DNA of 64,000 nt from Alphaproteobacteria bacterium (lineage in GTDB: Bacteria; Pseudomonadota; Alphaproteobacteria; CACIAM-22H2): the NCBI GenBank assembly GCA_017308135.1, contig JAFKFM010000010.1:234296-298295 (forward strand), written 5' to 3'. Each line of letters starts with the position of its first letter. Positions within the stretch are counted from its first letter, which is position 1. The notes beneath the pieces are model-generated. The model had not been told where the DNA came from. It did no database searches and worked only from the letters and a program-made list of their open reading frames with translations. A program made the position numbers and the translations under genes. Shown piece after piece: positions 43,135 to 52,473 of the stretch.

Positions 43135-43457
43135 GGCAACACCTTGCGCGCCTGCGCCTCGAGCGCGGCTTTCATGCCGTCGACCGCCGCTTGTCCGTCG
43201 GGCGCATCGATGGCGTGGACATAGAGCGTCTTCCCGTCGGGCGAGACGTCGAGACTGGTCGTGCCGGGCGTCAGCGTCACCATGTCGGCGAACAGCACGA
43301 TGCCGCCGGGCGATTTGACGTCGAGCGGCACGGCGAGGATCGCGGGCCGCAAGCGGTCCGGCGGGCCGATCACGGCGAGGATCGTTGCCCAGGTCGATTT
43401 GACGAGCTCGACCGCGAAGACGAGCGCGACTTGCATCCAGGCGATGGCTTTGCTCAT
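43131..43457 (-). CDS. mrpE: Mrp antiporter subunit E, short form
   Basis: The 108-residue protein carries the MrpE core V-K-S-P-G-G-I-V-L-F-A-D-M-V-T-L-T-P-G-T-T-S and L-Y-V-H-A-I-D-A-P. Known MrpE/PhaE proteins are about 160 residues with two N-terminal helices. Here only one hydrophobic segment precedes the core, and the start is fixed by the ATGA overlap with mrpD, so the N-terminal part is missing rather than misannotated. Confidence 0.88.
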   Translation of the reverse strand: MSKAIAWMQVALVFAVELVKSTWATILAVIGPPDRLRPAILAVPLDVKSPGGIVLFADMVTLTPGTTSLDVSPDGKTLYVHAIDAPDGQAAVDGMKAALEAQARKVLP

Positions 43458-44968
43458 GGCGCCTTCTCCGCGATCTGGCCGGCATTGCCGAGCACAGCGG
43501 TGATATAGGCGTCGCGATCGAGCAGCGAAGCGGCGGCGGTCTCGGCGAGGGCCGCGAAAGGCTCCGTCCAAAGACCGATCGTCATCGTCGTCGCGCAAAG
43601 CAACGCAATGGGAAAATAAGTCGCGATGCGCTCGCCGCGCGTCCACGCGATCGGGGCCGTCGCCTCGGGGGCGGCCTTCCAGAACGCTTCGTTCCAGATT
43701 TTGATCATCGAATAGAGCGTGAGCAGGCCCACGAACAACGCGACGCCGGCGAGCCAATAGGCTTCGGCTTCGATGCCCGCGCGCACGACGGCGTATTTCC
43801 CCCAGAATCCCGATAGCGGCGGAATGCCGGCGAGCGACAAGGCGGGGATCAGAAAGCCGATCGCGAGGAGCGGTGCCGTGCGCCATAAGCCGCCGCAGCG
43901 GCCGAGCGCGAAGCTGCCGTTCTCGCGCCGTATCGCGCCCGCGACCAGGAACAGATTGGCCTTCACGACGATGTGATGGACGATATAGAGGATCGCGGCG
44001 GCGATCGCGGCCTGCGTGAGCAGCGCCACGCCGATGATCATGTAGCCGATCTGGCTGACGATGTGGAACGACAGAATGCGGCGGATATCGTAATGCGCGG
44101 CGGCGCCGAACACGCCGAACACCATCGTCGCCGCGGCGACCCAGGCGAAGATCGGCCCGAAGAACGCGACGTCGTGCGCGTAGACCAGCGCGAACAGGCG
44201 CAAGATCGCGTAGACGCCGACCTTGGTCAGCAGGCCCGCGAAGATCGCCGCGACCGGCATCGACGCGGTGTGATAGGCCGCGGGCAGCCAGTTGAACAGC
44301 GGGAACAGCGCCGCTTTTGCGCCGAACGACACGAGGAACATGACCCCGATCGCCGCGAGCAGGCCCTGGTTTTCGGCCAGCGGTGCGACGCGCGCCAGAT
44401 CGGCGAAATTGAGCGTGCCGAGCTGGCCGTACAGCAGCCCGACCGCCATCAGGAACACCGTCGTCCCGACCAGGTTCAAGAACACGTAGCGCAACCCGCC
44501 ATCGATCTGCGCGCGCGTGCGGTCGAGCACCAGCAAGCCGAACGAAGCGATCAGCATCACCTCGAACCAGACATAGAGGTTGAATATGTCGCCCGCGACG
44601 AAAGCGCCGCACACGCCGAGCATCAAACTGTGGAACAGCGGCTGGAACCCGGCGCGGTCGCGCGCCGCCGCGTCCGGCCCCATCGCGTAGATCGACACGG
44701 ACAGCGCCATCAATCCGGCGATCGCCAGCATGATCGCGGAGAAAGCATCGACGACCAGCGCGATGCCGAAGGGGGCAGGCCAGTCGCCCATTTGCGCGAC
44801 CAGGATCGAACCGTCGGCCGTATGCACGACCAGCATCAGGCTCGCGGCGAGCAGCGACGCCGATGCGCCGACGCCGACGATGCGTTGCGCCGCGATGCGC
44901 GTACGCAGCAATGCCGTCACAGCGGCCGCGAATAGCGGGATCAGCAGGGGGGCGACGATCAGCAGCAT
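43454..44968 (-). CDS. mrpD: Mrp antiporter subunit D
   Basis: This 504-residue, about 14-helix membrane protein is of the NuoL/M/N-like antiporter family: F-N-L-Y-V-W-F-E-V-M-L-I-A-S-F-G, the conserved lysine/histidine ion-path region L-L-T-K-V-G-V-Y and the H-I-V-V-K-A-N-L-F segment. It is one of the two large proton/cation channels of the Mrp complex. It begins 3 bases after mrpC and overlaps mrpE. Confidence 0.93.
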   Translation of the reverse strand: MLLIVAPLLIPLFAAAVTALLRTRIAAQRIVGVGASASLLAASLMLVVHTADGSILVAQMGDWPAPFGIALVVDAFSAIMLAIAGLMALSVSIYAMGPDAAARDRAGFQPLFHSLMLGVCGAFVAGDIFNLYVWFEVMLIASFGLLVLDRTRAQIDGGLRYVFLNLVGTTVFLMAVGLLYGQLGTLNFADLARVAPLAENQGLLAAIGVMFLVSFGAKAALFPLFNWLPAAYHTASMPVAAIFAGLLTKVGVYAILRLFALVYAHDVAFFGPIFAWVAAATMVFGVFGAAAHYDIRRILSFHIVSQIGYMIIGVALLTQAAIAAAILYIVHHIVVKANLFLVAGAIRRENGSFALGRCGGLWRTAPLLAIGFLIPALSLAGIPPLSGFWGKYAVVRAGIEAEAYWLAGVALFVGLLTLYSMIKIWNEAFWKAAPEATAPIAWTRGERIATYFPIALLCATTMTIGLWTEPFAALAETAAASLLDRDAYITAVLGNAGQIAEKAP

Positions 44969-44971
44969 CGC

Positions 44972-45379
44972 CTAAGCCGCCCGCTTGACGGCGGGCGCGC
45001 TTGGCGCCGCCGGTTTCTTCGCCGCTTCGATCGGCGTTTCGGCCGCGTCCAAATCGGCGGCATCGACGCTGTGGAACTCGGCGTTGGCGCGTACGACGAG
45101 CATCAATGCGAATACGGTCAAGCCGAAGCCGATCACGATCGCGGTAAGGATCAGCGCTTGGGGCAGCGGGTTCGCCGTGCCCGCTTCCAGCACATCCGCA
45201 CCGGGCGCCACGAAGGGCGGCAAGGTCGCGCCAAGCCGTCCGCTCGCGAAGATCGTGAGATTGACGGCCGAGCCGAACAACACGAAGCCGATCAGCACGC
45301 GCGGCAGATCATGCGCCAGGAACATGTAGACGCCGACGGATACCAGCCCGCCGATGGCAAGGGCGACGATCGGATCCAT
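44972..45379 (-). CDS. mrpC: Mrp antiporter subunit C
   Basis: The 135-residue NuoK-like subunit has three membrane helices. The conserved G-F-V-L-F-G-S-A-V-N-L and D-V-L-E-A-G-T-A-N-P-L-P-Q-A-L-I-L-T-A-I-V-I-G are both present. The C-terminal tail is alanine/proline-rich and longer than needed for the fold. The start shares one base with the mrpB stop. Confidence 0.9.
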   Translation of the reverse strand: MDPIVALAIGGLVSVGVYMFLAHDLPRVLIGFVLFGSAVNLTIFASGRLGATLPPFVAPGADVLEAGTANPLPQALILTAIVIGFGLTVFALMLVVRANAEFHSVDAADLDAAETPIEAAKKPAAPSAPAVKRAA

Positions 45380-45801
45380 CAGAGCGTTTCCTCTTCCATC
45401 AACGACAGGAACAGCGTGGCGACCGTGCCGACGACGGTGATGTAGACGCCGGCGTCGAACAGGATCGTGGTGCCCAGCGGCAGCACGATGCCGATATCCG
45501 GGAACCACCAGAGATGCGTGAGATAGGGCCCGGCGGCGCCCAGCAAGGCGGGGATCCCGCTCGCGGCGGCGAGCAGCACGCCGATGGCGCAATAGCTCGT
45601 TGGCGCCAAACGCAGCAGCTTGCGCGTCGGCGCGGCACCGAACGCGATCGCGTGAAAAATGAGGCCGACGCCCGCGAGCAAGCCGCCGATGAAACCGCCG
45701 CCCGGCTCGTTATGGCCGCGCAGCAACACGTAAAGCGACGCGGCCAGCGGCAGCCACAGCAACATTGGTGCCGAGACGCGCAAGATCAGCGAGGCGCTCA
45801 T
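45379..45801 (-). CDS. mrpB: Mrp antiporter subunit B
   Basis: The 140-residue membrane subunit has the hallmark [12 protein letters not shown] and [10 protein letters not shown]. It is assigned as MrpB from these motifs and its place between mrpA and mrpC. The start overlaps the mrpA stop as ATGA. Confidence 0.9.
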   Translation of the reverse strand: MSASLILRVSAPMLLWLPLAASLYVLLRGHNEPGGGFIGGLLAGVGLIFHAIAFGAAPTRKLLRLAPTSYCAIGVLLAAASGIPALLGAAGPYLTHLWWFPDIGIVLPLGTTILFDAGVYITVVGTVATLFLSLMEEETL

Positions 45802-48089
45802 TTCGCCGCTCCTTTGCGCAGCAATGCGGCGACCGCGAAGGCGGCGATGGCCAGCACGGTGATCTCGCCCAGCGTGTCCAGCGCGCGGAAATCGACCAGA
45901 ATGACGTTGACGACGTTGCGGCCATGCGCGGCGGCGGCGGAATTTTCGCCGAACCACAGCGACAAGCGCGGATCGAACGGTGTGGCGAGGACGCTCGCCA
46001 GAACCAGCGCGACCGCGAGGCCGACAAGCAAGGCCACGCTTGCGTCGCCGAGCTTCTGGCGGGCGCTGCGCGTATCCGTCCGGCGCAAGGGCAAGCGCAG
46101 CAACGCCGCCGCCAGAATCGCGACCATCAACGTCTCGACCGAGAATTGGGTGAAGGCGACATCGGGCGCGCCGAAGGTCAGGAAGATCAACGCGATCGAG
46201 AACCCGACGAGGCCCAATGCCAGCACGGCGGCGATGGCGGTGCGCGCCATGGCGGTGGCGATCGCACCGATCAGCATCGCCGCGAACAGCAGCAAACGTG
46301 GATCCGTCAGATTATCGGCCGCCGGCCACGCCGCACCGCCGCGCAGAATCAGCGTCGCAAGCGTCGCGATCGCCAGCACCAGGAACAACGTACGCAGATA
46401 GCCGCGCAACGAGCCGTGCTGGATGTTGCGCGTGCATGTCTCCGCGAAGGTGATCAGTGCCGCAAGACCGCGCTCATAGGCGGCGGCGGGCGCGTAGCGG
46501 TCGACGACGCGCAGCGCCTTGAAGCGCGGCACGAGCGGTCCCCAGGCGAGATACAGCGCCACGCCGACGACGATCGTCGCCGCACTCAGAAGCAAAACGG
46601 TATTGAAGCCGTGCCAGAGCTTCAGCGGGACGGCGGCGGGGCGCCCGAGGATCGCGGCGGCGGCGGGCTCGACGAAAGCGCCGCCGAGCAAAGCGGGCAG
46701 CAGGCCGGCGATCAGCCCCAGAACGGCGAGGATGATCGGGCCCGCCAGCATCGCCGCCGGCGGATCATGCGGTTTGTTGGGTGTGGGCGTGGGCGCGCCG
46801 AAGAACAGGCGATAGGACATGATCCCGGCGATGGCGACCGTGGCGGCGTTCACCAGAAAGCCAAGGCCGAGCAGCGCCGCGGCGCCGGGGCCGAGATCGA
46901 GCTTGGCTTCGTAGATCAGTTCCTTCGCGACGAAGCCGACGAAAGGCGGCAGGCCGCTCATCGAGAAGGCGGCAAGCGTGGCGGCCAGCGCCGTCAACGG
47001 CATGGCGCGGGCGAGGCCGCGCAGCGCGCTCGCATCGCGCAGACCCGTTTCGTGGTCGACGATGCCCGCGACCATGAACAACGCTGCCTTATAGAAGGCG
47101 TGGACGATCAGGAACGTGACGGCAGCGGCGATGGAAAGCTCGGGCGCGATGCCGATCAGCATCACCAGCGTGCCCAGTGCCGCGACCGTCGTCTGGGCGA
47201 GCACGCGCTTCAGATCGGTCTCGCGGAAGGCCATTGCCATACCGGTGGCGGCCGTCGCGATGCCGAATCCGGCGAGGATCGTCTGCCACAACGCTTCATC
47301 CTGATAGAGCGGGTTGAATCGCGCGAGCAGATAGACGCCGAGTTTCACCATCGTCGCCGAGTGGAGATAGGCGCTGACCGGTGTCGGTGCCGCCATCGCG
47401 TTGGGTAGCCAGAAATGCAGCGGTACTTGTGCGGATTTGGCGAAGCAGCCTGCGATCACCAGTAGCATCGCCGGTATCGCGGCGGGATGGGCGAGGACGG
47501 CCTCGCGCGCGGCGAGAATGCCGGAGAGGCTCGTCGTTTCGGCGGCGAGCGCGATCGGGATCAAGCCGCCCAATAGGGCGAGCCCGCCCGCACCGGTGAC
47601 CAGCAGCGCTTGCAGCGCCGCGCGCCGCGCGGCCGGGTTTTCGTGGTCGTAGCCGACCAGGAAGAACGAGGCGAGGCTCGTCAATTCCCAGAACACGAAC
47701 AACACGACGATATCGTCGGCGGTGACGGCCCCCGCCATCGCGGTCATGAACAGGATCAGCACCACGACAAGACGGCGCAAGCGCGGATCGCCGGCCAGAT
47801 AGGCATGCGCGTAGATGAAGATCAGCGCGCCAATTCCGGCGATCAGCAGCAGGAAGACCAGCGACAATCCATCGACGCGCAAGCCGCCGGCGATGCCGAG
47901 CGAAGGCACGGACCAGAAGGGAGCGACGACGGCGGCGCCATCGCCGATCGCGCCGACATAGCCGAGCGCAATCGCGAACAGGGCGAGGGCGCTGGCCGCA
48001 CCGAACGGTGCCGCGACCGCACGGGGGATGCGCGTCGCGGCGAGCGTGGCGGCGGTGCCGATCAGAATGAGCCAAACGGGCGAAAACAT
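45798..48089 (-). CDS. mrpA: Mrp antiporter subunit A
   Basis: The 763-residue subunit is the largest of the complex. Its NuoL-like region shows [31 protein letters not shown] and [11 protein letters not shown]. The C-terminal part includes the MrpA-specific G-S-L-R-G-Y-L-R region and a [11 protein letters not shown] motif of the fused MrpB-like domain. It starts the operon at an ATG with a weak ribosome site. The complex exchanges Na+ (or K+) for H+ and supports pH and salt homeostasis. Confidence 0.93.
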   Translation of the reverse strand: MFSPVWLILIGTAATLAATRIPRAVAAPFGAASALALFAIALGYVGAIGDGAAVVAPFWSVPSLGIAGGLRVDGLSLVFLLLIAGIGALIFIYAHAYLAGDPRLRRLVVVLILFMTAMAGAVTADDIVVLFVFWELTSLASFFLVGYDHENPAARRAALQALLVTGAGGLALLGGLIPIALAAETTSLSGILAAREAVLAHPAAIPAMLLVIAGCFAKSAQVPLHFWLPNAMAAPTPVSAYLHSATMVKLGVYLLARFNPLYQDEALWQTILAGFGIATAATGMAMAFRETDLKRVLAQTTVAALGTLVMLIGIAPELSIAAAVTFLIVHAFYKAALFMVAGIVDHETGLRDASALRGLARAMPLTALAATLAAFSMSGLPPFVGFVAKELIYEAKLDLGPGAAALLGLGFLVNAATVAIAGIMSYRLFFGAPTPTPNKPHDPPAAMLAGPIILAVLGLIAGLLPALLGGAFVEPAAAAILGRPAAVPLKLWHGFNTVLLLSAATIVVGVALYLAWGPLVPRFKALRVVDRYAPAAAYERGLAALITFAETCTRNIQHGSLRGYLRTLFLVLAIATLATLILRGGAAWPAADNLTDPRLLLFAAMLIGAIATAMARTAIAAVLALGLVGFSIALIFLTFGAPDVAFTQFSVETLMVAILAAALLRLPLRRTDTRSARQKLGDASVALLVGLAVALVLASVLATPFDPRLSLWFGENSAAAAHGRNVVNVILVDFRALDTLGEITVLAIAAFAVAALLRKGAAK

Positions 48090-48160
48090 GCCCGTCGCAT
48101 TCCAATCGCCATGCCAAGTCCGGATGGCGGAAATATCAGTCGGTTAGCGCGCGTTCGCCG

Positions 48161-48219
48161 CGCAACCGTTCACGCTCGTGAACGGTTGCGGCGTTCAATC
48201 CGTTCACGCGGGTGAACGG
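48161..48219. promoter_or_regulatory. Two CCGTTCAC palindromes upstream of the Mrp operon
   Basis: The first site is a 14-base perfect inverted repeat with only 2 bases between arms: CGCAACCGTTCACG at 48161-48174 and its complement at 48177-48190. The second has arms CCGTTCAC (48200-48207) and GTGAACGG (48212-48219). Their centres are 34 bases apart, about three helix turns. They lie 72 bases and more upstream of mrpA and downstream of the KDA-dehydratase gene. Repetition of one core favours a regulator-binding site; a terminator role for the first is possible, but no T-run follows. Confidence 0.55.
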
Positions 48220-48251
48220 GGCTCGCGGTCCAAGTTGCGAACGCGTTACCC

Positions 48252-49163
48252 CTATTTCCCCCAGCGTAGGACGAGCGGGTCGAGACTGCGCGCGATCTCA
48301 AGAAGTTCGGCGCGCGTCGCCGGATGCATCTGCACCTGCGGCCGGCGCGTGGCGCCCGACTTGAACACGCCGCCCGCTTCCATCAGCACCTTGGCGGCCG
48401 CAAGCCCGCATTGCCGGTTCTCGAAATTGATCAGCGGCAGCCAGCGCGCATAGGCTTCGGTCGCCGCTTTGCGATCGCCCGCCGCGTGCGGATCGAAGAT
48501 CGCGCGAATACCGTCAGGGTAGCCGCCGCCGGGCATCGTGCCCGTGGCACCGGCGTTGAGATCGGCAAGCAGCGTGATGCCTTCCTCGCCGTCCCAAGGC
48601 CCGACGATGGGTGCACCGCCTTCGGCGATCAACGCGCGCAACTTGTTGGCCGCTTGCGGCACTTCGATCTTGAAGTAGCTGACATTCGCGATCTCGCGCG
48701 CCATGCGGGCGAGCAGGGGCACCGACAACGGCGTGCCCGCGACGGGCGCGTCCTGGATCATGATCGGGATCGTGATCGCGTCCGACACGCGCTTGAAGAA
48801 ATCGTAGATCGCGGGCTCGGGCGCTCGGATCGTGGCACCATGATAGGGCGGCATGATCATGACCATCGATGCACCCGCGTCCTGCGCGCGGCGGCTGCGC
48901 TCGGCGCAAGCATCGGACGAGAAATGCGTCGTGGTCACGATGATCGGCACGCGGCCAGCGTTGTGCTTCAGCACGCAATCCATCACGGTCTCGCGCTCGG
49001 CGTCGGTCAATGCGAATTGTTCGGACCAATTGGCGAGGATGCAGATTCCGTGCGAGCCCGCATCGATCATGAAATCGATGCAGCGCTTTTGGCCTTCCAG
49101 GTCCAAACGCCCGTCCGCATCGAACACGGTGGGCGCCACCGGAAACACGCCGCGATAGATCAT
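48252..49163 (-). CDS. L-2-keto-3-deoxyarabonate dehydratase-like, DHDPS family
   Basis: The 303-residue TIM-barrel lyase has the Schiff-base lysine K165 (Y-F-K-I-E). In place of the usual Y-x-V-P tyrosine it has I-Q-D-A-P. Together with G-S-H-G-I-C-I-L-A-N-W-S-E-Q-F and G-P-W-D-G-E-E, this matches my recollection of the L-2-keto-3-deoxyarabonate dehydratase of Azospirillum-type bacteria, which gives alpha-ketoglutarate semialdehyde. The start at 49163 has a GGGAGAAG site. It diverges from an arabino-oligosaccharide-type transporter and an arabinofuranosidase operon, which supports L-arabinose breakdown by the non-phosphorylated route. Confidence 0.75.
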   Translation of the reverse strand: MIYRGVFPVAPTVFDADGRLDLEGQKRCIDFMIDAGSHGICILANWSEQFALTDAERETVMDCVLKHNAGRVPIIVTTTHFSSDACAERSRRAQDAGASMVMIMPPYHGATIRAPEPAIYDFFKRVSDAITIPIMIQDAPVAGTPLSVPLLARMAREIANVSYFKIEVPQAANKLRALIAEGGAPIVGPWDGEEGITLLADLNAGATGTMPGGGYPDGIRAIFDPHAAGDRKAATEAYARWLPLINFENRQCGLAAAKVLMEAGGVFKSGATRRPQVQMHPATRAELLEIARSLDPLVLRWGK

Positions 49164-49299
49164 CGTCTTCTCCCATTTACGTTTTGTATGCGCGCGATCG
49201 ATGCTCGATTCCGAAAAGTAGAAGGGCAAATCCGAACATCGTCCGAGCGCTACACTATCAGAAGTCTTGCGCGCGGCTGCGACATCGCGATGCGGTATC

Positions 49300-49332
49300 C
49301 GGGTTCATATCGTAGGTTCCGATATAAACCCG
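49300..49332. promoter_or_regulatory. Near-perfect inverted repeat in divergent control region
   Basis: CGGGTTCATATCG at 49300-49312 and CGATATAAACCCG at 49320-49332 are 13-base arms with one mismatch and a 7-base spacer. They lie in the 314-base gap between the divergent KDA-dehydratase and binding-protein genes and are a likely operator for both. The T-rich stretch just after it (49333-49343) is too weak to call a terminator. Further right, only a GGGAGGA ribosome site (49470-49476) stands out. Confidence 0.5.
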
Positions 49333-49477
49333 TTCTTTAATTGTCATCGCCGGAGGGCGTCCATACGATCCCGTTCGGTCGTCAGGATTCGCATGCGGAT
49401 TCAATTCCGCAAGGATCGGCGATCGGAAAAAAGAACGCGCGGGCGACGTTCGCGCGGAAAACATACGGGAGGATCCC

Positions 49478-51379
49478 ATGAAATCCGCCGCACGATGGCT
49501 TGCCGCCGGCGTTTTGGCAGGCTCGACGTTCTGGGGGCTGATTCAGCCCGCGAACGCCCAAGGCATTCCAAAAGACATTCCGCGCAATCAACTCCTGATT
49601 CTCGAAAACCCCGAGGGGACGGTCAAGAACGCGGCGTGGTTCAATATCTGGGCTATCAACGCCAACAGCCAATCCAACGGGTTGCAGCAGGCCGCGTTGG
49701 ACACGCTGTGGTATATCGATCCGAATAGCGGTATCGACGGCGTGTGGGACAACTCCCTTGCGTCGGAGAAGCCCGTTTACAACGCGAACTTCACCGAGAT
49801 GCGTGTGAAGTTGCGCCGCGGTATCTATTGGAGCGACGGCGTCGAGTTCACCTCGGCCGACGTGAAATTCACCGTCGATATGATGGTGAAGACGCCCGGC
49901 ATGCGCTGGAGCGCCGTTCTCGCCAATGCGGTGGAAACGGTCGAAACGCCGGACGCCGAAACCGTGATCTTCAAGTTGAAGCGCCCGAATTCGCGCTTCC
50001 ACTCGCTGTTCACCGTGCGCTGGAACGCGATCTGGATCGCGCCCAAGCATATCTTCGAGAAGGCCGAAGACCCCAACAAGTTCGCTTTCGAGAAGCCGGT
50101 TTCGCTGTCGGCCTATGTGCTGCACAGCCACGATCCGGACGGCAAATGGTATATCTGGCAGCGCCGCTCGGATTGGCAGCGCACGTCGTTGGCCCGCTTC
50201 GGCGAGCCCGCGCCGCGCTACCTCGCTTACGTCGATCCGGGTCCGCCGGATAAGCGCGTGATCGCGCAGATGAACAAGGAGCTCGACGTCGTCCACGACA
50301 TCGCGCCCGAAGGCATGTTCACGCTCGCGCGCCAGAACCCGACCTCGAAGGCGTGGTTCAAGGGTTTCCCGTTCGGGCATCCCGATCCCACGCTGCCGTC
50401 GGCGATCTTCAACACCCAGCTCGACATGTTCAAGAACAAGGACGTGCGTTGGGCGTTGACGCTGCTGGTCGACATCAAGGCCGTTTCGATGGCGTCCTAT
50501 CGCGGTGCGGCGACGATCTCGCCGATCCACGTGCCGCCGACCGGCCGCCATCCGGAGACGTATCACCTCGCGATGCAGGATTGGCTCGCGGATTTCGAGA
50601 TCGACACCGGCAAGCGCAAGATCAAGCCGTATGACCGGACGATGGCGCGCCAGATCGCGGACAGCTTGCGTCCGTCGATGGGCAACCAGATCCCGTCGGA
50701 TCCGAAGGACATCGCGAAGGCCTTCGGGACCGGCTGGTGGAAGCCCGATCCGCAGGCGGCCACCGAATTGCTGGAGCGCGCGGGTTTCCGCAAGCAAGGC
50801 AATCAGTGGCTCAAGCCCGACGGCACGCCGTTCGTCATCCGCGTGGTGGTGGAAGGCGACGCGCGTCCGATCATGACCCGCGCGGGTTCGATGATCGCGC
50901 AAAGCTGGCGTCAGTTCGGGATCGACGCGCGCGTCGACGTGGCGGCGGGCACGCTGCTCACGCGCCGCGCGGCGGGCGATTTCGACGTGATCCTGAGCTG
51001 GAGCGTCGAGACCTGGGGCGGTCACCAGGATCTGTCCTTCTTCATGGACAGCTGGCACTCGGCCTATGTCGCGCCCCCGGGGCAATCGCAGCCTTCGCGC
51101 AACTGGCAGCGCTGGTCGCACCCGGAGCTCGACAAGATCATCGAACAGATCCGCGGGATCGACTTCGACGATCCCAAGGGCATCGAGCTCGGCAAGGAGT
51201 TCGTCAAGCTCGCGACGCGCGAAATGCCGGTGATCCCGCTGATGTCGTACAACGTGTTCACCGTGGCCGACGAAACCTACTGGACCGGTTTCCCGACCGC
51301 GGACAACCCGTACGCCAATCCGGTGCCGAACTGGGGTAACTCCCGCTACATGTTCGTGAAGATCAAGCCGAAGCAGTAA
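49478..51379 (+). CDS. Family 5 ABC transporter solute-binding protein, probably oligosaccharide-binding
   Basis: The 633-residue periplasmic protein has a signal peptide with A-N-A-Q cleavage near residue 27. Family 5 (peptide/nickel type) features are present: L-R-R-G-I-Y-W-S-D-G-V-E-F-T-S-A-D-V-K-F-T and K-D-V-R-W-A-L-T-L. At 633 residues it is longer than typical DppA (about 530). Family 5 proteins beside glycosidases often bind oligosaccharides, as in Thermotoga. Here a GH51 enzyme ends the operon, so an arabino-oligosaccharide is the best guess. Confidence 0.88.
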   Translation: MKSAARWLAAGVLAGSTFWGLIQPANAQGIPKDIPRNQLLILENPEGTVKNAAWFNIWAINANSQSNGLQQAALDTLWYIDPNSGIDGVWDNSLASEKPVYNANFTEMRVKLRRGIYWSDGVEFTSADVKFTVDMMVKTPGMRWSAVLANAVETVETPDAETVIFKLKRPNSRFHSLFTVRWNAIWIAPKHIFEKAEDPNKFAFEKPVSLSAYVLHSHDPDGKWYIWQRRSDWQRTSLARFGEPAPRYLAYVDPGPPDKRVIAQMNKELDVVHDIAPEGMFTLARQNPTSKAWFKGFPFGHPDPTLPSAIFNTQLDMFKNKDVRWALTLLVDIKAVSMASYRGAATISPIHVPPTGRHPETYHLAMQDWLADFEIDTGKRKIKPYDRTMARQIADSLRPSMGNQIPSDPKDIAKAFGTGWWKPDPQAATELLERAGFRKQGNQWLKPDGTPFVIRVVVEGDARPIMTRAGSMIAQSWRQFGIDARVDVAAGTLLTRRAAGDFDVILSWSVETWGGHQDLSFFMDSWHSAYVAPPGQSQPSRNWQRWSHPELDKIIEQIRGIDFDDPKGIELGKEFVKLATREMPVIPLMSYNVFTVADETYWTGFPTADNPYANPVPNWGNSRYMFVKIKPKQ

Positions 51380-51396
51380 GCGACGATCCGCTCCGG

Positions 51397-51429
51397 CCGG
51401 CCGGCATGCGCAGTTCGCGTGCCGGCCGG
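51397..51429 (+). promoter_or_regulatory. Strong intercistronic hairpin after the family 5 binding-protein gene
   Basis: A 14-base stem (51397-51410 with 51416-51429, one U-G pair) encloses a 5-base loop. The arms are very GC-rich (CCGGCCGG outer part). No T-run follows. Its place between the binding-protein and permease genes is the same as the hairpin at 33744 and suggests mRNA protection or attenuation. Confidence 0.65.
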
Positions 51430-51466
51430 AAGGCGGACTTCACGTTCCCCGGGAAAGCACACGAAT

Positions 51467-52471
51467 ATGCGCGCCTACGCCAGATATGCCTTCGGCCGGT
51501 TTTTGCAATTTCTGCTGGTCGTCTTCATCGGCATCAATATCGCCTATATCATCACGCATGCCACGCCGATCGATCCGGTGGAGCATACGGTTTCCGTCGC
51601 CACGGCTTTCGGGCACACGGCCCCCGAAGCGATCGAATCGATGCGCCAGTCGTTGCGCGAGCTCTATGGCCTGACCGGTTCGCCGATCGAGCAGTATCTG
51701 AATTTCTGGCGCCGCGTTCTGGTCGCCGATTTCGGACCTTCGCTCTCCGCCTTTCCGTCGCCCGTGTCGACGCTGATCGGGCGCGCCATTCCCTGGACGG
51801 TCGGTCTGTTGGGCGTGGCCACGATTCTCACCTGGATCATCGGCAATCTGCTGGGCGGTCTCGCCGGCTATTATCGCCGCAGCCGTATCCTTAAGGGCTT
51901 CGGCATCGTCGCGATGGCGCTGCATCCGATGCCCTACTATATCGCCGCGATCCTGCTGCTGATCGTGTTCGGCTATCTCTGGCCGATCCTGCCGATCTCG
52001 GGCGGTTCCCAGATGAACGTCGCGCGCGGCTGGTCGTCCGAATACATTCTGTCGGTCGTTCGCCATTCGATGCTGCCGCTGTTGTCGCTGCTGCTCGTCG
52101 GGCTGGGCGGCTGGTTCGTCGGCATGCGCAGCCTCGTGTCGAACGTCGTGACCGAGGATTACGTCGTCTACGCCGAACTCGCGGGCGTGTCGAAGCGGCG
52201 CATCCTGACCGCTTACGTGATGCGCAACGCAATCGCCCCGCAGGTCACCGGCCTCGCGATTTCGCTCGGCCATGTCTTCTCCGGGGCGCTGATCACCGAA
52301 CGCGTGTTCGGTTATCCGGGCATCGGCTCGCTGCTGGTCGACGGCGTTCACGCCGGCGATTACAGCCTCGTCCTCGGCGTCACGACGGTGTCGATCGTCG
52401 GCGTTTCGCTCGCGGTGCTGGTCATCGACTTGATCTATCCGCTTATCGACCCTCGCGTCACGGTATCTTGA
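51467..52471 (+). CDS. Peptide/oligosaccharide ABC transporter permease (DppB/OppB-type)
   Basis: The 334-residue membrane protein has the N-terminal helix (F-L-Q-F-L-L-V-V-F-I-G-I-N-I-A-Y), the OppB-type coupling region E-L-A-G-V-S-K-R-R-I-L-T-A-Y-V-M-R-N-A and E-R-V-F-G-Y-P-G-I-G-S-L-L. The ATG at 51467 follows the hairpin; a longer in-frame start would include it and is rejected. Confidence 0.9.
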   Translation: MRAYARYAFGRFLQFLLVVFIGINIAYIITHATPIDPVEHTVSVATAFGHTAPEAIESMRQSLRELYGLTGSPIEQYLNFWRRVLVADFGPSLSAFPSPVSTLIGRAIPWTVGLLGVATILTWIIGNLLGGLAGYYRRSRILKGFGIVAMALHPMPYYIAAILLLIVFGYLWPILPISGGSQMNVARGWSSEYILSVVRHSMLPLLSLLLVGLGGWFVGMRSLVSNVVTEDYVVYAELAGVSKRRILTAYVMRNAIAPQVTGLAISLGHVFSGALITERVFGYPGIGSLLVDGVHAGDYSLVLGVTTVSIVGVSLAVLVIDLIYPLIDPRVTVS

Positions 52472-52473
52472 GC

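Noticed and set aside
45765..47408. Plus-strand frame of 547 codons inside mrpA and mrpB
   Set aside because: Arginine/glutamine-rich antisense shadow of the Mrp genes, with no recognisable motif.
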